A stretch of 64,000 bases of DNA from positions 124,001 to 188,000 of the forward strand of contig NZ_SDLI01000003.1 of NCBI RefSeq assembly GCF_004123195.1. The letters are read 5' to 3'. The position numbers and the translations under genes are program-made. Below, in pieces: positions 54,422 to 62,631 of the stretch. A model generated the notes under the pieces. It made no database searches and was not told where the DNA came from. It saw nothing but the letters and a program-made list of their open reading frames with translations. The number at the start of each line of letters is the position of its first letter. Position 1 is the stretch's first letter. This DNA is from Ammoniphilus sp. CFH 90114 (lineage in GTDB: Bacteria > Bacillota > Bacilli > Aneurinibacillales > RAOX-1).

Positions 54422-54558
54422 ATCTTACACCTCCAATCCAAAGCTAGAGAATTTTAACTACTAACCCTATACGCTGGATCACTAATAAACTCTTGAAAAA
54501 ATTTTTCTCTCCCTGCTCTAATCCAAAGTAATAAACCAAAAACGTCTGTAACAAATAG

Positions 54559-54615
54559 AAAAAGGACAGACATGCTGTAGAACGCTTTTATTAAGCGTAA
54601 ACACCATACCTGTCC
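54559..54615 (-). terminator. Nested hairpin terminator after the resolvase gene
   Basis: Outer arms GGACAG (54564-54569) and CTGTCC (54610-54615) enclose an inner ACGCTT/AAGCGT stem (54582-54598). Leftwards the outer arm runs into TTTTTC. It lies about 125 bp after the resolvase stop. Confidence 0.65.
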
Positions 54616-54740
54616 GACTACTGACCCGTTCCTTAAATGGAATACCAGCCTAAAATAGATTTACAAGAAACTGTAAATACAAAAAGCAAATTTTGGCTCC
54701 ATATACTTAGAAAAAGGATTAATTATCCCCACCAAAAACA

Positions 54741-55352
54741 TTATCTGCCCATTTTCTTACCATCTCCCCTATCACAGTCCCCACCACTCCGCAACTTCAA
54801 TTCGCGGTATAAAACTGATTTTGAAACTTTAGCAATTTCACAGATCTCCTTTATCGAATGCATCCCAGCATCATGTAGTTTGATAGCCTTATCTAGGGAT
54901 TTTTTATCCGTTCTCGGTTTACCTGCAATACGACCTCTCGCTCTAGCTGCCGCAATGCCTTCAGAAACCCTATCACGCAAAGTGTCCCTTTCAAACTGCG
55001 ACAGAGCTGCCAACATACTCAACATGAACTTCCCCGTTGTCGAGGAGAAATCGAGACGTTCCTTATGCGAAATAAAGGTAATCCCCCGATCCTGCCAGTT
55101 GTTCAATAAAACGAGCAAGTCAGCACTTGAACGAGAAACTCTGCTTAATGATTCCACTACGACTGTATCTCCTTCACGTAGAACCTTCTGTAATTGGGCA
55201 AGGGCAGGTCGATCAAACTTTGCGCCACTGATCGTATCAATGAATATATCTGACTTTGGGATACCATGTTCCCGCATTAAGAGATCCACTTGCCGATCAA
55301 CCTTCTGTTCCGCCGTACTTATTCTGGCATACCCCCATACCTTAGAACTCAT
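54741..55352 (-). CDS. Small serine resolvase/invertase
   Basis: A 203-aa recombinase of the Tn3-resolvase/invertase group. Catalytic Ser12 is in GYARISTAEQ, the AKFDRPALAQL and SLSRVSRSSADLL segments hold the active arginines, and the E helix region LSQFERDTLRDRVSEGIAAAR is near 120-140. A C-terminal helix-turn-helix (SIKEICEIAKVSKSVLYREL) binds DNA. It probably resolves dimers or inverts a segment of the accessory region. GGGAATC-type repeats just upstream may be its site. The ATG at 55352 is preferred; GTG 55361 is in frame. Confidence 0.9.
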   Translation of the reverse strand: MSSKVWGYARISTAEQKVDRQVDLLMREHGIPKSDIFIDTISGAKFDRPALAQLQKVLREGDTVVVESLSRVSRSSADLLVLLNNWQDRGITFISHKERLDFSSTTGKFMLSMLAALSQFERDTLRDRVSEGIAAARARGRIAGKPRTDKKSLDKAIKLHDAGMHSIKEICEIAKVSKSVLYRELKLRSGGDCDRGDGKKMGR

Positions 55353-55663
55353 TCCGATCACATCCCATTCAGATTTAAAGACCTGATTAACAAGTCATAT
55401 AAACATAAAAATTGATGCGTCCCGAAAACCAGCATATAGGGAATGAGTCAAGTTATAGGGATTCCCGATAAGGAGGTTACTGGAACTCGCATAACGGGAA
55501 TAATATCGGGAAAGAAAATGCCACCTAAAAAGCCTATATATTAAGGAACCAGACCAGTCCCAATAACAATAGATTTAGGGAATCCCCAAACAAGCAAAAA
55601 CCCTTAAAGGGAATCCCGATTCCCCTTAAGGGTAAAGCACCAATACAGCAATTACACCAACCA
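55353..55663. other. Candidate resolvase (res) site region
   Basis: The 311-bp gap upstream of the resolvase gene holds TTCCCGATA (55462-55470) and its perfect complement TATCGGGAA (55504-55512), a second GGGAAT copy (55496) and TAGGGAATCCCC (55577-55588). Res sites usually lie just upstream of resolvase genes as paired imperfect inverted repeats, so this is a plausible target. No gene is seen here. Confidence 0.45.
55596..55632 (-). terminator. Terminator after the 293-aa gene
   Basis: CCCTTAA(A)GGGAATC (55601-55615) pairs with GATTCCC(C)TTAAGGG (55618-55632): about 14 bp of near-perfect stem with a 2-base loop, followed leftwards by TTTTT. It marks the 3' end of the five-gene unit. Confidence 0.85.
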
Positions 55664-56545
55664 TTAGACGCATGGTTCAATTTCGTGAAGGTGAAGCAAT
55701 GGAACGGGCACAAACTGACCACGTAGAGACAAATCAGGCAAATTAAGATACCCCAGTGATAGCGGATTTAACCAATCTGCCTCCACAGCCTTCTGTGCCT
55801 CAGCTACAGTAACCCCTTTCCAATCCGCTACAGTATGAATGTTAAACGTGGTAATAAGATCCTGAATTACACCATTCTGACTGAATACCAGCTTGACCTT
55901 CTGCTTGCTAAAGTAACGTACAACTGCCGCCGCATAGTTATTTACCGCATAGTAAGGGAGGAGATGTCTTGCACTACGAGAGCCAAGCGTGCGACTTTTA
56001 AGGTGTACCCCATCTACATCACGAATCACCCGCACTGCAGAAAAGCTTCCTTTAGCAAGTTCATCATACCGATTGGAACACTGCACCTGAAACTGATCAA
56101 ACCCCTTTTTTCGAGTTACAGGAGCCAACTGAGATTGATAAACTGATAGAACAGCAGGACTTTTTGTAACCAAGTAATACTCGATTCCCTGCTGCGTTTT
56201 AACCTCTGCTACACATAGACAACTGTTTAATAGATAGGAAGATACCAAAGACTCACGAAGCCTGTCCGCAATCCCATGCTGCAAAGGCATACCTCTCTGA
56301 GCTAAAATGAGTGCTTGCACCTCGGCAATCCATACATCCAATGGCTTACCTTTCATTTCGATACCACTAACGTCTGCTGAAGCAACCACAGCTGGTCGAT
56401 TATTAAAGGTAACCAGTGACCCATCCAAAAGACCCTTATTGTATAAATCGTAATGTAGCTGATTATTAGCACAAAGTGCAGGAGTATAAAGAGTTCTACC
56501 CCGATAATCGAAATACGACAACTTAGCACGAATATTATTTTTCAT
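55664..56545 (-). CDS. Unrecognised 293-aa protein (unit gene 5)
   Basis: Not recognised. The product looks soluble and globular: an N-terminal part with LSYFDYRGRTLYTPALCANN and VVASADVSGIEMKGKPLDVW, a middle with SVYQSQLAPVTRKKGFDQF, and a C-terminus rich in Leu and Pro (PLSLGYLNLPDLSLRG). No membrane segment or catalytic motif was seen. The ATG at 56545 has GGAGGTGGG upstream, a strong site. It is last of the five co-directional genes; a strong terminator follows. Confidence 0.75.
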   Translation of the reverse strand: MKNNIRAKLSYFDYRGRTLYTPALCANNQLHYDLYNKGLLDGSLVTFNNRPAVVASADVSGIEMKGKPLDVWIAEVQALILAQRGMPLQHGIADRLRESLVSSYLLNSCLCVAEVKTQQGIEYYLVTKSPAVLSVYQSQLAPVTRKKGFDQFQVQCSNRYDELAKGSFSAVRVIRDVDGVHLKSRTLGSRSARHLLPYYAVNNYAAAVVRYFSKQKVKLVFSQNGVIQDLITTFNIHTVADWKGVTVAEAQKAVEADWLNPLSLGYLNLPDLSLRGQFVPVPLLHLHEIEPCV

Positions 56546-56584
56546 GTTTCCCACCTCCAAAAAGTGGATATAAAAATATGAAAG

Positions 56585-57274
56585 CTAAGATATACTGGAT
56601 CGAGCATAGATAAAGTCCTCTTTTAATAAGGCTATTGCCTCCAAAGCGTCCAACTCTCCATCCACGATGCACCGAGAAAGAATACCCCTCTCAGATACAT
56701 ACGTAATGTCACCCTTCAAAAGGATATAGAGCAAATGGCTAACCTTCCTCGGATCTAACGAATCAATGACCCTATCAATGTTTCGATTGGTGAAACAGGA
56801 CAGGAAACTAAGCTCCCTATCACAGGTGCTGATGTCTACCCCAGCATCCTTCACTGTATCGAACCAATCATGCATACCCTTAACAAACAAAGCAGAAGGA
56901 TCACCCGCTCCAGTAGCCAGTGCAAACTCCCTTTCCGCTGAGGCAAGAGCGCCTGATTTTATTAACAAAAGTGTTCCACCAATGCGCCGCCGAAGCTGAG
57001 ATCCAGCATACGAGATGCACTTATGCATTTGAGAAACAGATACCCCATACCGTTCGGCAACCTCTTGGTAGTTATACCGACTCCGTAAGAACGATTTTAC
57101 CTTCTCACGAGTTTTGCCATGTGAGAGCCATACCATAGAATTGACATAAGTAACGACTTGCTGGAGCAAAAGAAACCGCTGTCCGTCTAGTTTAGAATCT
57201 GACTCTACACCTAACGATGCCAATCTACTTTTGACCTCACGCACCAATTCCTCAATCTCGCGAAATACCAACAT
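56585..57274 (-). CDS. Helix-turn-helix protein of unknown role (unit gene 4)
   Basis: A 229-aa protein. Near 70-100, REKVKSFLRSRYNYQEVAER followed by YGVSVSQMHKCISYAGSQLR reads as a sigma-region-4/LuxR-like helix-turn-helix, so it may bind DNA and regulate the unit. The C-terminal ~120 residues (ALATGAGDPSALFVKGMHDW...) are helical and unrecognised. The ATG at 57274 has AAAGGTGG upstream; an in-frame GTG is five codons earlier. It lies 39 bp before the 293-aa gene. Confidence 0.72.
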   Translation of the reverse strand: MLVFREIEELVREVKSRLASLGVESDSKLDGQRFLLLQQVVTYVNSMVWLSHGKTREKVKSFLRSRYNYQEVAERYGVSVSQMHKCISYAGSQLRRRIGGTLLLIKSGALASAEREFALATGAGDPSALFVKGMHDWFDTVKDAGVDISTCDRELSFLSCFTNRNIDRVIDSLDPRKVSHLLYILLKGDITYVSERGILSRCIVDGELDALEAIALLKEDFIYARSSIS

Positions 57275-57677
57275 ACTGTTAAACACCACCTTTAAGCTAG
57301 CAAGATAAGTTTCAAACTTAGTACAAAAGAACAGAATCCAGACACTGATGAACTATGACCAAAGCAGTGAAAAGACTTCAAAAATAAAGGCAAGCATACT
57401 CCCAAAAAACACCGTAGATTTTTATTAACGATGTACCCATTCAGCTAAAGCCAATGTTAACAAGCGTTTTAGCCACCGCAGAAAACAGAAAATAAAAATA
57501 CCGACATTTTTTAGGAGTAACCTTTCAGACTAAGATAAAATCCGATGCACCTTAAACTCCATATAAATGGAAGTTCTCAACAACAAATACCCCTGAAAAT
57601 AAAAATACAATCTGAGTGCGAACCCAAAGGCTCTGCTACACGATTGTATTTTTAAAATGCCCAAATATGAAAAGCAG
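57275..57677. other. 403-bp gap inside the five-gene unit
   Basis: No gene seen. It contains the perfect 12-bp inverted repeat at 57601-57653 (see terminator) and probably a promoter for the helix-turn-helix gene, though no clear -35/-10 pair was found. The gap suggests that gene 4 is transcribed separately from the HNH-like gene. Confidence 0.5.
57597..57653 (-). terminator. Long-loop hairpin after the HNH-like gene
   Basis: AAAAATACAATC (57601-57612) and GATTGTATTTTT (57642-57653) are perfect 12-bp complements around a 29-base loop. Leftwards the stem runs into ATTTTC. It begins 24 bp after the HNH-like stop. Confidence 0.6.
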
Positions 57678-58259
57678 CTATCTCCTCTTTGGTAGAACGC
57701 TATGTGCCCTACGATCCAACAATTCGATGTCTTCAAGCGCATTGCCGTTCTCAACCCCACGAATGTGGTGAGCGTCATGTGTCCGATCTGTTCCTATGGC
57801 TTTTAGAGTCTCATAGCCCTCCCTGATCGCTAGAATAATAAGGTGTGCTTTAAGATATACAGGTTTACCTCCTGGCAAATAGGGATACTCTTTGCTAAAC
57901 CATACAATTGGATACCCATCCTTATGCCCCTTCTCTAACTGCACATTCTCCATGGAAGTATTAACTATTCCTGTTCTACCGCAATACATCACTTTGACCA
58001 GATCCCTATACCTCAATAGAACATCATCACCAACTTTAGAAATATTACCGTAGCGATGGAAACCTGAGAATACAAAACCAGCAGAGTGTACCAACAACCA
58101 CTTATTTCGTGCAGAAGTGATATAAAGAGATTCTGAGATCATAATAAAATTATCCAGAATCTCCTTCATCACACGATGCTGATCTGTCACAACCGCTGTA
58201 ATACCCAACTCAGCCATGACCTCTTCACACGCCATTGCCCTATATTTTTCCCTATACAT
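57678..58259 (-). CDS. HNH-like endonuclease-type protein (unit gene 3)
   Basis: A 193-aa protein whose C-terminus reads DRTHDAHHIRGVENGNALEDIELLDRRAH: a His-His pair, an Asn-containing loop and a final His in the HNH (beta-beta-alpha metal) layout, preceded by a strand-rich region with LPGGKPVYLKAHLIIL. The first ~100 residues (SESLYITSARNKWLLVHSAG) are unrecognised. HNH proteins of this size include phage homing nucleases and restriction enzymes. Its place next to a DNA methyltransferase makes a restriction role conceivable. ATG with GGAGGG. Confidence 0.72.
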   Translation of the reverse strand: MYREKYRAMACEEVMAELGITAVVTDQHRVMKEILDNFIMISESLYITSARNKWLLVHSAGFVFSGFHRYGNISKVGDDVLLRYRDLVKVMYCGRTGIVNTSMENVQLEKGHKDGYPIVWFSKEYPYLPGGKPVYLKAHLIILAIREGYETLKAIGTDRTHDAHHIRGVENGNALEDIELLDRRAHSVLPKRR

Positions 58260-58772
58260 TCCAATAACCCTCCATTTTTAGAGACGATTTTTACTACACC
58301 TATGTAGAAGGTATCTTAAAACCGTTCCCCAAATGGTTCTCTTCTCCCCATAAAACAGAAAGACCTGATAAAACATAATACCCCTTTAGAGATGAAAACA
58401 GGCAACAATGACCACTATACCTACAACAAACCAAAATAATCGAATGTGACTTCCAAACCAAAAAAAAGAAGAAAATAACCCGAATTGAACAAAAAACGAG
58501 TTGATCCATTGAAGTGATCTTAGCGAATCGGATCAGGTTCAATGTCAACTCGTTCTCTTTGTTGAAGTTGGGCATGATTTGACTTAATAACATATACTAG
58601 CTTCGAAAAATTCTCTTGAAATTTAGAGATTTCCCCTAGCAAAATAAAAAGTATTAGTCCCACATGTGTTATCACAGAAGTCAATCCACACTGGTATTCG
58701 GTGGTTTTGTTGGTTCTAATGGCAATTTGCAGGTTTTAGAGCGACACTCACTGGTTTTAAAACCACTGCCAG
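58260..58772. other. 513-bp gap with long stem-loop
   Basis: No convincing gene. Holds the 58-bp stem-loop at 58496-58553 and AT-rich sequence likely to contain the HNH gene promoter. A 97-codon leftward frame (58300-58593) runs through the stem-loop and lacks a ribosome site, so it was not called. Confidence 0.5.
58491..58553 (-). terminator. Long stem-loop terminator after the methyltransferase gene
   Basis: ACGAGTTGA (58496-58504) pairs with TCAACTCGT (58545-58553). Continuing inwards ATTGAA pairs with TTCAAT and TGATC with GATCA. Leftwards the stem runs into six U's. At about 20 paired bases it is far longer than needed for termination. It lies 220 bp past the methyltransferase stop. Confidence 0.7.
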
Positions 58773-59720
58773 TCAATATTCAATGTAATCGATTAAGCTC
58801 ACTTCTTCAATCAAAGAGTAAGGAATTGGAAAATTTATCCAAATATATTCTTGCTTTCTTCGACCACTTGCTGAACTACTCACATGTACATTTTTTAAAT
58901 ACAATCGCTGCCAACCAGCCTTAATTAATCGATCGTAACAATCGTTATCATAACCGCTAAGAGCGACCTTCATATTAGTAAAAAGTAACTTGTTTACTAA
59001 ATTTACATGATCCTCCAACACCCATGAGCGTTCACCGTAATGGTTCTCATTAACCATACTGTCAGGTATATATGGTGGATCGATATAAGCAAAGGAGTCA
59101 CCCCTACTCCCAACCCAATCCAACAGTTCAAGACAATCACCGTGTGTGATCTCAACATCTTTGAGTGTTGGGAAAAATCTATCTAATTGATGTACCCTCT
59201 TAAAATACGAGCGCAGCCTCTTTCTATCTCTTACTCGATTATTATCAAAAGTATTCATATCCGCTGCTCGACTCTGCATCGCTAAAATAAAGGTATATGC
59301 CGCAGCTAACACTCGATCTAACTCACATTCAACACGTCCTCTTGCTAGCATGCGAGTCTCAAATTCCCGAGCATGCTTTGCTTGCAGAAACACTTCTTCA
59401 CTACAACCTAAGTCCTCTAGTAAAGCCATAAGATCGTATAAGTATCTCTTATCGCCTAAACAAGCGAATAGCTTACACAACCCCAAGTCCAAGTCGTTGT
59501 AGACCCTATGTTCAAACAAAGTTACAGGCATATTCAACAACATACGAGCTCCACCACCGCACAACTCATAATATTTACTTAGACCATATGTGTTAGCCGC
59601 ATAGGTGATTATTGGTACTATATTCGGGATAAGTTGCGACTTTCCTCCGATATACGAGATGACCGAATGAGGGTGTGAATTATTCAAATCTAAACTACTT
59701 ACTCGCCTTACTGAGGTCAT
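58773..59720 (-). CDS. D12-class N6-adenine DNA methyltransferase (unit gene 2)
   Basis: Dam-family methyltransferase (315 aa). The SAM-binding start ISYIGGKSQLIPNIVPII is near 22 and YYELCGGGARMLLNM near 52. The catalytic DPPY in FAYIDPPYIPDSMVNENHYG is near 215, and GDCLELLDW and a C-terminal YIWINFP segment complete the D12 pattern. It would methylate adenine in an unknown short site. The ATG at 59720 has GGAGGG. It follows the 241-aa gene by 18 bp. Phage and island methyltransferases of this type often lack a partner nuclease, but an HNH-like gene is next here. Confidence 0.88.
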   Translation of the reverse strand: MTSVRRVSSLDLNNSHPHSVISYIGGKSQLIPNIVPIITYAANTYGLSKYYELCGGGARMLLNMPVTLFEHRVYNDLDLGLCKLFACLGDKRYLYDLMALLEDLGCSEEVFLQAKHAREFETRMLARGRVECELDRVLAAAYTFILAMQSRAADMNTFDNNRVRDRKRLRSYFKRVHQLDRFFPTLKDVEITHGDCLELLDWVGSRGDSFAYIDPPYIPDSMVNENHYGERSWVLEDHVNLVNKLLFTNMKVALSGYDNDCYDRLIKAGWQRLYLKNVHVSSSASGRRKQEYIWINFPIPYSLIEEVSLIDYIEY

Positions 59721-59738
59721 TTTTAAACCCTCCAAAAG

Positions 59739-60464
59739 CTATTCTTGAGCTATACCATCAATCCTAAAAATATAAAAACGCTTGACCTCATTGGAGCTAA
59801 TATTAGGCTTTATAGGCTCCTGTAATCGTGCCTGACGACTTTTCTTCAAAAGTAACCCCTGTTCCTTCCAACCCCTAGCGATCTCAAGCAAACGCACGTT
59901 CTTTGAGTTTCCATCAAGATCAAGTATCTCCAGTAAAGCCTCTGTGGTTACACCTATTACATTCTTTCCATATTTAGAAACATATTGCTCCGTGTCTAGA
60001 ATAACTCCAAAACTAACACCATGCTTATACGCATTACTGCTGATGGTCGGAAAGGCATCGGAATCGCTAAAAACAGCATCCACTACCATCTCAAACAATT
60101 CAAAGCTCTCATCAGTGCTGGCAGACCCCTCCATTACAGTAAGTAGGTTTGGAACTCTTCTAAATAATCCATTTATTTTAAGGTACTTCACATAATCAAT
60201 AACTTTATGGAACTCAGCCCTTTCCATTGCACCGAAAACATTAAGATCTCTCAGATACTCATCAAATCTCTCGCGCAGATCAATTACCAAGAAACACTTC
60301 GAAGCATTCCCCTCAAGACGTGTTGTGAAGTTTACTGCGTATGTAAACTCTGTATAGGCGGGATGTTTGCCGTATAGCAGTTCGATCTCCCACAAAGCTT
60401 CGACTGGGTTCGGTATTTGATTAGGTGTTGCAACTACTTCACGCTCTTTAACCAATCTCAACAT
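59739..60464 (-). CDS. Unrecognised 241-aa protein (unit gene 1)
   Basis: First gene of the unit; no domain recognised. Soluble and mixed alpha/beta by eye. Stretches such as MERAEFHKVIDYVKYLKING and ALLEILDLDGNSKNVRLLEIARGWKEQGLL look like helical, winged-helix-type segments, so a DNA-binding or regulatory role is possible. ATG with GAGGAG. A promoter is placed at 60521-60542. Only 18 bp separate it from the methyltransferase gene, so the two are almost surely co-expressed. Confidence 0.72.
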   Translation of the reverse strand: MLRLVKEREVVATPNQIPNPVEALWEIELLYGKHPAYTEFTYAVNFTTRLEGNASKCFLVIDLRERFDEYLRDLNVFGAMERAEFHKVIDYVKYLKINGLFRRVPNLLTVMEGSASTDESFELFEMVVDAVFSDSDAFPTISSNAYKHGVSFGVILDTEQYVSKYGKNVIGVTTEALLEILDLDGNSKNVRLLEIARGWKEQGLLLKKSRQARLQEPIKPNISSNEVKRFYIFRIDGIAQE

Positions 60465-61326
60465 TAAAGATAACTCCTCTCGTTGAAGATCTTGTTCTCC
60501 CTTTAAATTAAGGGAATTTTACAAATAACGACAATCTCTTGTCAACAGTCTATCAAAAAACATGTGAACGGAGAGTTCATAATTTACAACAGACGAAAGT
60601 GACTCAGACAGTAAAATACTAAGCGCCACGCCAACTGCTACCACGCAAGATTAGTCACAAATACAGCACATAAACTGCACCAATTTTTACCCCTAAGATA
60701 AAGCACTTCTTGGGGATATGACAAGCTTATTGGCAGAGTAAATTCCATGAAAATGAGCTAAATTGCTATAAAAACTGCTCTTTCCTGTACCTTGCTGTAA
60801 CAATAGATAAAATATACGAAATAAGCGACCATAACTCTACTTTTTAGAGAAACAGTCCCCGATGCTTTGCGGATTCTGATCGTATAGCCCAATTAGCGCT
60901 CCAACAAAACAAATTTCCAACGATACCGACATCAAAGGTTAAAAGAAAAGAGATGATGCATAAAGAGCCACCCTCTCTTCGTTGAAAACAAAAAGCTAAA
61001 CAGTCACATTTACTACGCCAAGGAACGCTAAGTCGACTAACATGATTATAGAATCCGACTAGAATTTCGGTCTACAATCCTTTTAACATTAACAACTCTA
61101 TTTTGCACATACTCTGTTAACTACCATATATAATATCAATCAGGTTCTCTTGAAACCAATTGAGCGGATATACGAGGTCGAACATACTCTCATTAAATAT
61201 TGCAGTTATTTTTGTAGATTATTTACATTTTATGTTAATGCTTAGAATATTACTGACTAGCGTTAATACCTTTCTGCTTGGATATCATAATTATAAATAC
61301 TCTATATTATTATTTACAATTTCAGA
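60465..61326. other. 862-bp gene-poor gap before hsdS
   Basis: No confident gene. Near the left end, leftward TTGACA (60537-60542) and TGTAAA (60515-60520), 16 bp apart, look like the five-gene unit's promoter. A 31-codon ATG frame (60837-60932, minus) has protein-like sequence but no ribosome site. This gap may hold the junction between two mobile pieces. No direct repeats or tRNA remnant were recognised. Confidence 0.5.
60515..60542 (-). promoter_or_regulatory. Promoter of the five-gene unit
   Basis: TTGACA, a 16-bp spacer and TGTAAA on the minus strand, about 50 bp before the ATG of the 241-aa gene. The -35 is perfect; the -10 is weak, as in a regulated promoter. Confidence 0.45.
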
Positions 61327-62631
61327 CTATCCAAAAACCTCCTGTAGAACAACTTGTAATAGCATCTCACTTTCTTGCTTCGACTGCATAACGGTATTTT
61401 CCAATGCATCACATAACGCCATAAGTTGATCAACCTTCTCAACAATACGCTTTTGCTCGTCTAGCGGTGGGACTGGCACTATTATTTGCTTAAGTTTACT
61501 TGCTTTTATACCTTGTGCTGTTGTGCCTGTTGCTTTTTTAAGAATACTTTCTCGAATTGACTTACTCATTAACACATATTTTAGAAATACTGGATAATAC
61601 CCCGAATATATTTTAAAAGTGATAGTCCTTTGAGCAAGAGCAAATATTCCTTCAATATTTAATTGTGCTACATTTCCTAGTGGAGCTTCCGTAGTAAATA
61701 TCACATCTCCATAATCGGGAATTCCCCTGGTCATCCAATTCGAATATTCATGTTCAGCGATATACTCTCTTGGCTCAGTGCTTATGAAGCCCATTTTTAC
61801 ATTTTTAGCTGTAATTAAAGGTATTCCTGATTCGGTCTTTACAGGTGTTTTTCCCCTGTAATCAATAAAGCTAGCCAATTCACCTAGCCTTATCCATCCC
61901 CAGCTTTGCGGAATTTCGTACGGTTTCTCGTCATCCGTGATCTGTGAATATGGATATTCATTCTTTATTTTCTTATCTTTTAGTAAGCCATCCTTCACAG
62001 CCTTAATTTTCTGCAACAATACTCTTGCAGGCTCATCATTTGAACTTTGTGGTATAAGTTTTCCTTGAACCGCTTCTTGGAGAATAGATTGTCGGAGAGA
62101 TTGAATGTCTTGTGTTTGAAATAATAATTCTGAACCTAGTGTCTCGTTAATCAACTGTAATTTTTTAACCTTATCTACTATCTGAATTTGTTTGTCTTTT
62201 TCCGGAAAATACACTTCAAACCCTAAAAATACTTCTTCCTTGATTCGTTTTCTATTTGTTGTACCTTTGCTAGATTCAAAGCAAAGCTGCATGAAGTTAT
62301 TCGTTTGCACGTAAAGTTCGAAGAATTGTATATCTACAATCTCTTCATTTACTGAAAAACTTAAAAAGTCATTTGTAATTGCTGCTTGTTCGATTGAATC
62401 GGGAATAATACCAAATGCACCATTTCTCGCATCAATACGAGACATAATAAACTGTCCACTTCGAGCGATAAACTGATTCTTCGTCCCTATATTGATGCCT
62501 AATTCAGTATCACGCAAACAAACACCTTTGTGATACATTCGAATTGTTAATCGTTTATATTCTTGATCATCTTCTATGATAATGGTCTCTTTTACTCTGT
62601 TCAGTATTTGTCCAACCTTATATTTTTTCAT
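61327..62631 (-). CDS. hsdS: Type I restriction-modification specificity subunit HsdS
   Basis: DNA-recognition subunit (434 aa). It has two target-recognition domains: the first, up to about residue 160, ends EVFLGFEVYFPEKDKQIQIVDKV; the second starts YEIPQSWGWIRLGEL near 235 and ends IIVPVPPLDEQKRIVEKVDQL. Each is followed by a coiled-coil conserved region, the standard HsdS plan. Its ATG overlaps the hsdM stop by 4 bp. No truncation or frameshift is visible. It is last in the operon, and the gene-poor gap follows. Confidence 0.92.
   Translation of the reverse strand: MKKYKVGQILNRVKETIIIEDDQEYKRLTIRMYHKGVCLRDTELGINIGTKNQFIARSGQFIMSRIDARNGAFGIIPDSIEQAAITNDFLSFSVNEEIVDIQFFELYVQTNNFMQLCFESSKGTTNRKRIKEEVFLGFEVYFPEKDKQIQIVDKVKKLQLINETLGSELLFQTQDIQSLRQSILQEAVQGKLIPQSSNDEPARVLLQKIKAVKDGLLKDKKIKNEYPYSQITDDEKPYEIPQSWGWIRLGELASFIDYRGKTPVKTESGIPLITAKNVKMGFISTEPREYIAEHEYSNWMTRGIPDYGDVIFTTEAPLGNVAQLNIEGIFALAQRTITFKIYSGYYPVFLKYVLMSKSIRESILKKATGTTAQGIKASKLKQIIVPVPPLDEQKRIVEKVDQLMALCDALENTVMQSKQESEMLLQVVLQEVFG

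Larger units (their letters stand above)
54133..54740. other. 608-bp gap between recombinase module and resolvase gene
   Basis: Holds a 49-codon leftward ORF (54272-54421, listed apart), a 39-codon one (54454-54573) whose ATG lies inside the resolvase terminator hairpin and has no ribosome site, and an AACCCGTG...AACATGGGTT imperfect inverted repeat near 54170-54203. It looks like decayed or junction sequence. Confidence 0.5.

Noticed and set aside
54454-54573. 39-codon leftward ORF with a hydrophobic start
   Set aside because: Its ATG lies inside the resolvase terminator hairpin, there is no ribosome site, and nothing supports translation.
58300-58593. 97-codon leftward frame between the HNH-like and methyltransferase genes
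   Set aside because: Runs through the long stem-loop terminator, no ribosome site, low-complexity hydrophobic text.
60837-60932. 31-codon leftward ORF in the gap before hsdS
   Set aside because: Product looks protein-like, but no ribosome site or promoter was found; kept only as a remark.
61160-61429. 89-codon rightward frame overlapping the hsdS 3' end
   Set aside because: Half of it is antisense to hsdS and it has no ribosome site; taken as chance.
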